A DNA stretch of 64,000 bases from Perognathus longimembris pacificus (Eukaryota > Chordata > Mammalia > Rodentia > Heteromyidae). The stretch is taken from positions 35,396,786 through 35,460,785 of the forward strand of contig NC_063176.1 in the NCBI RefSeq assembly GCF_023159225.1. The letters run 5' to 3'. Below, in pieces: positions 56,455-64,000 of the stretch (position 1 is its first letter; every line of letters begins with the position of its first letter). A program made the position numbers and the translations under genes. A model generated the notes under the pieces. That model saw nothing but the letters and a program-made list of their open reading frames with translations. It was not told the origin of the DNA and searched no databases.

Positions 56455-56815
56455 GTTGTGGTGGTTACTATAATGAAATACTTAAGGCTGGTAGTCTTAA
56501 AAAGAAAGAGGTTCATTTAGCTTGCAGTTCTGAGGCTGAAGGGGATAATGCTGGCTTTGGGAAGAGACTTCATGGTGGATCATGGTAATCTGAGTATAGA
56601 TGAAAAGGAAAGATCACAAGGTAAGGAAGGAAGTCAGCCAGATTTAGAGTTGGGCTGATTCTTACAGGTAGTTCCAGTGAGAAGTAACCCAGGGTAGTAT
56701 CCCATTGACCTAAGAAAAACTCATTAGGCCCACCTTTCAAAGGTCTATACCAACTCCCAGCATAGTTTGCAACTCCAGGAGCACAGTTTGCAATATAAAC
56801 CCTTGGGTAAACAAC
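56455..56815 (-). mobile_element. MaLR-type LTR
   Basis: Reverse LTR: 'actataatgaaatacttaaggctgg', 'aaagaaagaggttcatttagcttgcagttctgaggctg', 'cattaggcccacctttcaaaggtc', 'aacccttgggtaaac'. Good MaLR order from 3' to 5' end; no retroviral genes nearby. Confidence 0.82.
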
Positions 56816-57164
56816 AACAACAAAAAACCTTGACAGTATAGGCATTTAACAGGTGTTCTTCACATTGTGTTGAAATAATAAATGTCCACACTAAAAAAGC
56901 CTTTTTATCAAGTGAATTAAGTAGATGTCCCTACAATAGAAGTGGCACACCGTGGCAGGGCCCAAAGAGAAAGGGAGGACTTGCTTCATTGGTTACCCTG
57001 CTTAATAAAGATTTATTCAGTGCATGAAGAGTGAAAAATGGGTAATCAAGAGACAGTTGTTGGCGATGAGGAGGGGTAGCAGAAAACAGTAAAAAGTGTG
57101 GAGGCCAAGACTTGAGTGTTTGTTTTGGATTTAACTTAGGCATCAGAATGTTCTGGGAGGAACT
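56816..57164. other. Unique intron-like stretch
   Basis: No recognised repeat or exon. Confidence 0.4.
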
Positions 57165-57310
57165 CTAGACTAGGAGTTAACACACTTGGGTCTCTGCCAC
57201 TTCCTGGCTCTGTGTGATTCAGTGAACTTTCAGGCATCAGTCTACTCATGTGCTCTATACTTTCCCCAGAGCTCACTGTGAGGCTTTCAGGAGGAGATTT
57301 AGATGAATGT
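57165..57310 (+). repeat. MIR fragment
   Basis: 'cttgggtctctgccacttcctggctctgtgtgattcagtgaac' is the MIR core. Confidence 0.7.
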
Positions 57311-57765
57311 TTTGCACACTTGTGGACGAGGGGTGCTCTGTATTAGGTGGTGGTGTGAACCTTGGTGGAGGGTGAGGTTGGATCTCACACCAGCTGCAGC
57401 ACACATCTGCAGTGGGCCATGATTGACAATGATGATTCGGTGCTGGCTGGACCACACCCCTTTCAGAAGGCTGTGAGGAAGACTGAAAGTAGTCACCAGA
57501 ATTGATTACATACAGACTGTCCTAAGTACAGAGATGGTGATAGTAGAGGCTCATTCTAGTTTGCCTGCTAATAACTCAATGTGGGGTTTAAAGTATATTC
57601 TGTAGACTCCATAGTCTTAGTTGGGAATGAGTGAAACTCATCATTGATTTGGGAAGGTTTGTCTGTTAGGATGAAGCTGTGAAGGATTGCAGTCTGGGAA
57701 AACAGTTGAAGTCACTATCATATTATGCAAAAATACTTTGAAATTTGGAATTGCCTTAAGTTTTA

Positions 57766-57932
57766 GGTAGAATATCCCCTAATCTGAAATGCTTGAGGAC
57801 AGAAGTGTTTCAGAGTTTTGAGTTGGTTGAGCAGCTTCATCTAAAAACCCAAAATCCAGAATGTCTAAAACTATTGAGTATCATTACTCAGTTTATACTT
57901 TTTTGGTTTAGTGAGGGATGTTCAACATGTGA
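57766..57932. mobile_element. Tigger/MER2-type DNA transposon relic
   Basis: Left end 'gaatatcccctaatctgaaatgcttgaggacagaagtgtttcagag', middle 'aaaacccaaaatccagaatg', right end 'ggtttagtgagggatgttcaac'. The ends are imperfect inverted repeats of the 'gttgagtatccc' kind. Non-autonomous. Confidence 0.7.
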
Positions 57933-58064
57933 TAGTTGAGTGTTGATACTTCTTTCTGAGGCTTTTTGGACTCTTGATGTTTCTGCAGTGCTTGTTTGGT
58001 ATATTAGGGAATGTCTCTTTTTAATGAAACATGAGGTTGTTAATGTAAAATATTAGCAAACACT

Positions 58065-58260
58065 TGCATAGGTTCTGCTGTGTGTCAGTACTTAATGCAT
58101 TGTGCATATTCATATCCACTCAACAACCACATGAAGGGTTGAGGCATATTGCCCTCCTTCTGTAGAAGGAGACTGCAGCTGCCAGGGCATGCGAGTCAGC
58201 CAGTGTTCTTTGTCGCCATATTGTCAGCTTCTCATTTCAAGACCAAGATCTGATCCTTCT
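58065..58260 (-). repeat. MIR fragment
   Basis: 'tgctgtgtgtcagtacttaatgc', 'ctcaacaaccacatgaagggttgagg', 'gtagaaggagactgcagctgcc' follow the reverse MIR order, diverged. Confidence 0.55.
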
Positions 58261-58404
58261 GTGAAGGAAGATTAAGATGCTACAGAGCAACTTTTAAATG
58301 ATATCTGTGAATCCTTTAGATTCAGTGTGTTTTGTTGTTCCTCCTGTTTTTATTTTAAACAAAATGTTATTCTCAAAATTTGAAGGAAAAACCTATTTTA
58401 AGGC

Positions 58405-59032
58405 ATTTATTTATTCTTATCATAGACTCTTGCCATGTGGACCACTCTGGCCTTGAACTCATAATCCTCCTGCTTCAGATTTCTAAGCTGAGATTATAGG
58501 ACTGTGTTACCGTGTCTGGTTAATATATATATATATATACATGCATACCTACACACAGTTCCAAAGTTTGAATTGGGGGCTTTATGCATGCTATGCAGGT
58601 ACTCTACCACTTTAGTCATACCCCAAGTCCTTTCTTGCATTAGTTATTTTTCAGATAGGTCATGTTTTTGCCCAGGGCTGGCCTGAATCACTATCCTTCC
58701 TACCTATGCCTCCTGTATAGCTGGGATGACAGTCATGCATTGTTAGGAAACTGAGTCATGAATGTATCAGAAGATGGAAAGGGCAGCAAGTGAACTTCAC
58801 AGACCATCAGACTTATTTCATGTAAAAACCTGAGAGGGATGCCAAGGTCATCCAGCCAGACTGAAGAGACAGTAACTTCGTCTGCTTGATCTTTCCTAAT
58901 GTGCACCACCATTAATAGTTTATTGACTGAGATGGGCTCTTGCTGACTTTTTCCTGGACTGATCATAGTCTTCCCCACATCTCTGCCTTCTAAGTGGGTA
59001 TGACTACAGGCTTGCCACCACACCTGGCTCCA
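58405..59032 (-). repeat. Cluster of three old B1/tRNA SINEs
   Basis: Reverse pieces at about 58,405-58,520 ('ccttgaactcataatcctcctgcttcag'), 58,560-58,740 ('tttgaattgggggctttatgcatgctatgcaggtactctacc', then 'gtatagctgggatgac') and 58,915-59,032 ('aagtgggtatgactacaggcttgccaccacacctggct'). A (TA)n of about 18 bp is at 58,522-58,539. Confidence 0.65.
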
Positions 59033-60839
59033 GAATATTTTTGATGGTTGTAGTGTGCTCTGTAGCGAATAGCCGACTGCTTGGCTCTTCATTGTTCCCT
59101 TTGTTCACAAGTTGATCTCATGTTTACCACCCATCTTTCACTGCCTGGAAAAGCATCTTCAATCCATTATCAACTGTGAGTTTACTCTGGGGCAGGAGAA
59201 TCTTCCCACCCATTTGTAGAGTGTACCTAAGCCTGACCCCTTGAGTTCACAGATGGGGACTCCAAAGGAAGATGAGCAGTGTCATACACCAAATCCAGAA
59301 TCCACACCCCTGAGCATCATCCCAGGGCCCTGCTCCCCAGTCCCTGTGTGTCTGTGTGTATTGTATACTGTATGTTATTTCCACTCTAGTACATCTGAGA
59401 AACAAATGTGGAAGCAAAACAACAGTGAAAAACAAATTGTGTTAATACAGCTAAGTTTCAGTGCTCTGAGGGGAGACTGCTGTGAAGACATGCATTGGCT
59501 GTTAATTTCAAATAAATTTATGTTTAGATTATTTCAATTTATATACTTAGTAAGATCTTAAGCTTTTTTTCCCCCTCTATAATTTTAGTTTTGTCAACCC
59601 AGAATTCTTGATGAAAGGAGCCTTCTCCCATATGTTGCAGTTTTTAGTTGTTTGGCTTATTTTTCTTAACACTAAGTCAAAAATGTTAATTCCAGTGTGG
59701 GCCATGTGGATATACAACAAGAATGTGTAAATTCAGATTAAAATGAGCACCCTCCCCCTTTGGATGAATTGGTCTGTTTTTCTTTTTATGGCAGTAGTAA
59801 GAGAAATTATTACTTCAATGTCCCCTTAGGGGGCTTTTTATATTTTACTTTTAGATTCTGCTTTTGCTTGACCTTTGGGCTAGGCTGGAGGAAAATGATG
59901 CTTTCTATTGTAGCTGAGTTTATTCCCTGAGGGCTCTTCTTTAATTTGGTTAATGCTGCTCACTGCTGAAAAGAACATTCTCTGTGGGAATCAATTGGGT
60001 ACTATGTTGCTAAGGAAGAGACACAAACTTGCAATTTCACAAATTGTCTTATTTTCTTTACTTGGTTAGGATCTCATTTTGGACCTTTTATGCTTTCTGT
60101 GATTGGTTTGCATTTTGCCAAACATGGTATTTTGTCCTGTTTTATCACCTCTCATTTATGTTTCTAACAGAGCCAGAATCTCTTGAATATTCTATAGAGA
60201 GTTTTATGTTCCCAGTGTAAGCTTTCTTATCTGGGGTTGCTGTGACTAGCAGCTGGTCAGTTATTTAAGGTTTCCTATGGAAAATGCTAATTCCTTTCTG
60301 AAGCATTTAAAACTCAAACATATGTTTGCTAATGTTTTGAGATGGGGTCTAGGTTGGGTAAGTGGTTTCCATGGTGGTTTTGCACCTAAACTGCCATGCG
60401 GTGCTTAGTCTGTGCAGTTTTCAGTTCCAGTGGCTCCAGTTGCCCTGTGAGTTTGGAGATACTGTGAATGTCACTTAAAAAAAAAATGGATAGTTCAACA
60501 TCTTTTGCCTGGCTGGCTTGCCTTCCAAGTGGAAGAAAGAACAGTGATAAATTTCAAGCATGTTTAGAGGAGAGTATTGTGACATAGCAAGTGTTCACTC
60601 AATGAGAGCTCTGTCCATAAGACTTTGTGCTTCCTTTTGAGCCAGCATGAGGTGCAGTCACCCACGCCCATTCTCTCAGGTTCAGGCTGCCCACCTGGCT
60701 CAGCCCTGGTTCTCTGCACGCTCTTCATCTAGCCCGGAGGCCAAGAACCCTACAGCTATGTAATTAGAAATGATAGTAGGTGAATTGTAGGTACTGTGAG
60801 ACCATAAAACAGAGGCTCATTTAGACCCATTGTTGGCAG
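59033..60839. other. Unique intron-like stretch
   Basis: About 1.8 kb with no recognised repeat or exon. 59,700-60,030 is another candidate conserved non-coding block by texture. Confidence 0.35.
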
Positions 60840-61125
60840 GGACTCCTTTGCAGAGGGATAGTTAAGCTGAAACTTGAGAGAATCTTGAATAGTGGAAGTA
60901 CGCTAGCTGGGATTTGTGTGGTGAGTGGGGGGCCGGGCTGGGAAGATATCTTGGGCAGAGGGCACAGCCTGCATTAAGTCTTTGAGGTGACGGTCAAGGC
61001 AGGCCATGACTAAGATGTTGGCCTGTATTTTAAATGTAATGGGAAACTGTTAAAGGGTTTGAGTAGATGAAAGACCTAGGTAGATTTAGGTTTTATAAGG
61101 TTCACTCTAGGTCATAGTAGATAAA
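60840..61125 (+). repeat. Ancient mammalian repeat, family unnamed
   Basis: 'gggcagagggcacagcctgcattaagtctttgaggtg', 'ggcctgtattttaaatgtaatgggaaactgttaaagggttt', 'ggttcactctagg' match the same ancient repeat as 27,725 and 53,860, here its 5' section. Confidence 0.5.
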
Positions 61126-61182
61126 TTCAAGCCATTGTGAAGTCTTGCAAAGTGGTGTTAATTGCAAACAGTCTGTTAATTT

Positions 61183-61275
61183 TTTTTTGGGGGGGGGGCG
61201 GGTAATGCCAGAGTTCGAACTCAGGGCCTTGTACTTACTAAGTGTACATCCTACCTCTTGAACTACACAGCCTTC
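61183..61275 (-). repeat. ID-like tRNA-SINE with G run
   Basis: 'taatgccagagttcgaactcagggccttgtacttactaagtgtacatcctacctcttgaactacac'. The tail end carries T8 followed by about nine G, like the copy at 1,021. Confidence 0.75.
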
Positions 61276-61899
61276 TGCCGAACCTTTCATTAAGGTGTGT
61301 GTAAGTTTGGCTCTTAGTCAGACTTTGTTATTTTTTTTTAAGCACAAGATTCTAAGTTTGCTGCTACACTTACTGTCTGCTGCATACTTTGCCCTGTACT
61401 TTGAATGCAAGGTTCTCACCATTTCCTAGAGCGCCTGTCATCTTTACAGAAAGCTATGACACAAAACAGTGTCTGTTCCAGGCTTACAGAATGGTCTTTG
61501 GGTAAGGAGGACTGGGCAAGTAGCACTTATCACCACAGTCCAGGCGCTGGCTGTCTGCATTGATAACTGGGGGGAAAAAATCAGTGCTTTCCTCAGCACA
61601 CTTGTAAAGGGCTTATACTCTGGGGACAGGTTCTTGTTAACCCAAATCACAAGAGACTCATAAACAAAGCTGCCAGATGGCTAATGTTGGTGTGAAGACT
61701 AAGTCTAACAAGGGGCATAGGACAGGAGAAATTCTAGAGGCAAATCTGCACAGAAAGCCAAGGGAGAATGTGATTAGAGTTGGCCACACCTTTACTGTTG
61801 TGGACTTGCTAAGATCTCCAGTTGCTGGGCATGAATCACACAAGTGAATACAGTCTTGCTATTTGATCATCCATGTTGTTGGCCTATATCATCTTCCTT
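61276..61899. other. Unique intron-like stretch
   Basis: No recognised repeat or exon. Confidence 0.4.
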
Positions 61900-62160
61900 G
61901 TCTATTTTAAATCTTTATTGTTTTTAACTTAGTATAATGAAATTAATTGCAGGCTTTCAAAGTAGCAGCAAAAAATAGGTTTAAAATTCTCCTACATTTT
62001 CCACCCATGTTTTCTAAATGTTCACGTCTTACACAATTACTGTACAGTCACTAAAATCAGAATAGCACTAAAATCAGGATCTACTGAATATAGTATCTAC
62101 TGGATATAATACTATGCATCCCATTCAGCCTGACATTCTAAGTAGTTCTTTTATGGAATG
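61900..62160 (-). repeat. Old L1 3'-UTR fragment
   Basis: 'tcctacattttccacccatgttttctaaatgttcacgtcttacac', 'cactaaaatcaggatctactg' follow an L1M-type 3' region in reverse. A short internal repeat 'cactaaaatcag' is at 62,049-62,080. Confidence 0.55.
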
Positions 62161-62189
62161 CTCCAAAGTTTGATATTTTTTGTTTTGTT

Positions 62190-62386
62190 TTGCCAGTCCT
62201 GGGGCTTGAACTCAGGGCCTGAGCACTGTCCCTGGCTTCTTTTTGCTCAAGGCTAACACTCTACGAATTGAGCCACAACGCCATTTCTGGCTGTTTTTCT
62301 ATATATATGGTGCTGAGGAATTGAACCCAAGGCTTCATGTATACAAGGCGAGCACTTTACCACTAGGCCATATTCCCATCCTCTCC
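62190..62386 (-). repeat. IDL-Geo SINE, old type
   Basis: Complete reverse copy with B box kept ('ggggcttgaactcaggg'). More substitutions than the young copies and no clear target-site duplication. Confidence 0.93.
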
Positions 62387-62609
62387 AGTCAGGAAAGCTT
62401 AACCATTCTAAATACCTTCCTGATAAGAGACTGAGCAGATATCTTACTGAGGATATCATTGGCCTTGAACTAATTAAGGAGAGATATTTCCCTTTATGAT
62501 ATAACCACCTGTTATAAAAGGACTTTAATTTATAGCGAACTCATTTTAGGATTGTCATAGATTAATAAATTAGTAAAACTAGCCAACGTTTTCCTTCTTT
62601 TCTTTTGGC

Positions 62610-62690
62610 AGAATAAAGTTTGAACTTGAGGCTTTGCACATGGTAGGCCTGGAACACTACTACTTGAGCCACACCTCCAGCCCTCTCCCT
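62610..62690 (-). repeat. ID-like tRNA-SINE fragment
   Basis: 'aagtttgaacttgaggctttgcacatggtaggcctggaacactactacttgagccacacctccagccc'. Confidence 0.75.
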
Positions 62691-63269
62691 CTATTTTTTG
62701 GTGTCAACATTTTTCTTAAGAAAGTTCTTTCTTCATTCTCTGCTTACTCTTCCATTTCTAGTTCTTATCATTGCTATTTTAAAAATCTACAGTAATATTT
62801 TCTTTTGTAAAACTCTTTCCTGTTCCTTTTTAAGTTACACCCTCATAAAATAGGATAAAAACAACTCAACTAAATTTTAGCATAAAAATGCAGTGAAGGC
62901 CAGTGGTTGAATTATTACAGTTTGGAAAGTGTTAGCAGAAGGCATTTTGGATAAAGATTTCTCTGTATCGCAGGCTGCTGCTTTTGACGTAGCTCATATA
63001 TTTTTCCCATTAAATGGTCATTTTCCCATTTCTCCTCCTTGGAAGCATGTATGCAGGGCTTTGAAAACAAATTTAGGAAAATGAAATCAGTCCCCACTGT
63101 GTGACATTCACTGCAGATAATTTACTTGGCTCCAAATTGGCAGTTGTCCAGATGGGTGAAACAATTAAGTAGTGCCTGGGCTCCCAGTGGCAGGCTGGAA
63201 GGAAACTCTTCAAGGTGGTTGCTGCGTTGCTGGCCGGTGAAAAACTTTTATCTGATTCTGTGGTTTTGA
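62691..63269. other. Unique intron-like stretch
   Basis: No recognised repeat or exon. Confidence 0.4.
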
Positions 63270-63540
63270 TTTTTTTCTTTTTCTTCCTCTTCCTCTTCCT
63301 CCTCCTTCCTCCTCCTCGTCCTCACTTCTCCTCCTTCCTCCTCCTCCTTCCTCCTCCCTCCTCCTCCCTCCTCCTCCTCCTCTTCCTCCTCCTCCCTCCT
63401 CCTTCTCCTCTTTCTCCTCTTCCTCCTCCTCCTCCCTCCTCCTCCTCCTCCTTCCTTTCCCCTCCCCCTTGCCTCCTTTTCCTTCTTTCCCCCTTCTTCT
63501 GCTTCCCTCTTCTTCCTCTTTACCCTCCTCCCTACCTCCA
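63270..63540. repeat. (TCC)n-rich polypyrimidine tract
   Basis: About 270 bp almost purely C/T on the plus strand, mostly TCC/TTCC units with only a few purines. Such homopurine-homopyrimidine DNA can form triplex (H-DNA). The proline/serine frame and its glutamate/arginine mirror are artefacts. Confidence 0.97.
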
Positions 63541-63769
63541 TCTTATGGAATGCGTGAAATTCTCTGTACCTTTGCCAGTGCAGTGTCTCATCTTCATTTT
63601 GTCTCCTCCCTTACCCTACTTTGCTTAGTCCCTTTCTTATAACAGATAGAGTAGTTATTATTTGTAAATTGCAGAAAACTCAACCCAACTTAAGCAATAA
63701 AGGCTACTTAATTGGCTCACTTAATTGGTTCGATTACTTTTCAGGTTTTTATTTATTTTATTTGTTATT

Positions 63770-63963
63770 TATTTTTGCCAGTCCTGGAGCTTGACTCAGG
63801 TCCTGGGCATTGTCCCTGAGCTTCTTTTGCTCAAGCTAGCACTCTACCACTTGAGCCACAGGCCACTTCTGGCTTTTTCTGTTTATTGTGGTACTGAGGA
63901 ATCAAACCCAGTATTTCATGCATGCTAGGTAAGCACTCTTCCACTAACCCATGTTCCCAGCCC
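63770..63963 (-). repeat. IDL-Geo SINE, old type
   Basis: Diverged reverse copy: 'gccagtcctggagcttgactcagg', 'attgtccctgagcttcttttgctcaagc', 'tggtactgaggaatcaaacccag', 'cactaacccatgttcccagccc'. Confidence 0.9.
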
Positions 63964-64000
63964 ACTCTTAAGATTTTTAGGTTACTGATGCTCAAGCTTT

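Noticed and set aside
63215..63628. 137-aa proline/serine/leucine-rich frame and its 97-aa Glu/Arg-rich mirror
   Set aside because: They translate a TCC repeat tract on each strand.
1..64000. CRISPR arrays, operons, prophage or bacterial systems
   Set aside because: No spaced direct repeats of array type and no dense coding. The window is vertebrate non-coding DNA throughout.

Overview
The window is mammalian nuclear DNA from a rodent, most likely of the superfamily Geomyoidea (kangaroo rats, pocket mice, pocket gophers). The strongest evidence is sixteen copies of one dimeric SINE. Its left half is an ID-like, tRNA-Ala-type monomer and its right half is the Geo monomer, the architecture described (from memory) as IDL-Geo and restricted to Geomyoidea. 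The rest is typical mammalian non-coding DNA: L1 pieces, MIR and L2 relics, MaLR-type LTRs, old DNA transposons, GT microsatellites and two CpG islands. I find no protein-coding exon I can support. Nearly all open frames are chance frames in GC-rich, microsatellite or repeat sequence.

Layout. 1-31 kb is gene-free and AT-rich, with SINEs in both orientations, degraded L1 at 3.6-4.2 and 20.9-21.2 kb, a 2.3-kb 5'-truncated L1 at 15.7-18.05 kb that itself carries a SINE, a short reversed L1 at 24.65-25.28 kb, and two MaLR-type LTRs at 13.0-13.4 and 14.65-15.07 kb. 31.2-34.65 kb is the only part that looks like a gene: two CpG islands (about 31.2-31.7 and 33.6-34.65 kb) separated by ordinary DNA with a nested SINE pair. 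The second island holds many GC boxes and a strong plus-strand splice donor at 34,082, so I read it as the promoter and non-coding first exon of a plus-strand gene, with the first island as a possible alternative promoter. 34.65-64 kb then looks like a long first intron with scattered SINEs, MIR, MER5A-like, Tigger-like and MaLR relics, microsatellites, and a 270-bp pyrimidine tract at 63.27-63.54 kb. I cannot name the gene.

The most interesting material is the SINE system. An older SINE has a 7SL/B1-like head and a tRNA-like tail, and that tail is clearly homologous to the Geo half of IDL-Geo. The old tail keeps a good pol III A box (TGGCTCAAGTGG) and B box (GTTCAAGCC). In most young IDL-Geo copies the B box has become GTCCAAGCC, while four more diverged copies keep the old form. 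This suggests a head swap, B1-Geo to IDL-Geo, followed by decay of the now unneeded internal promoter.
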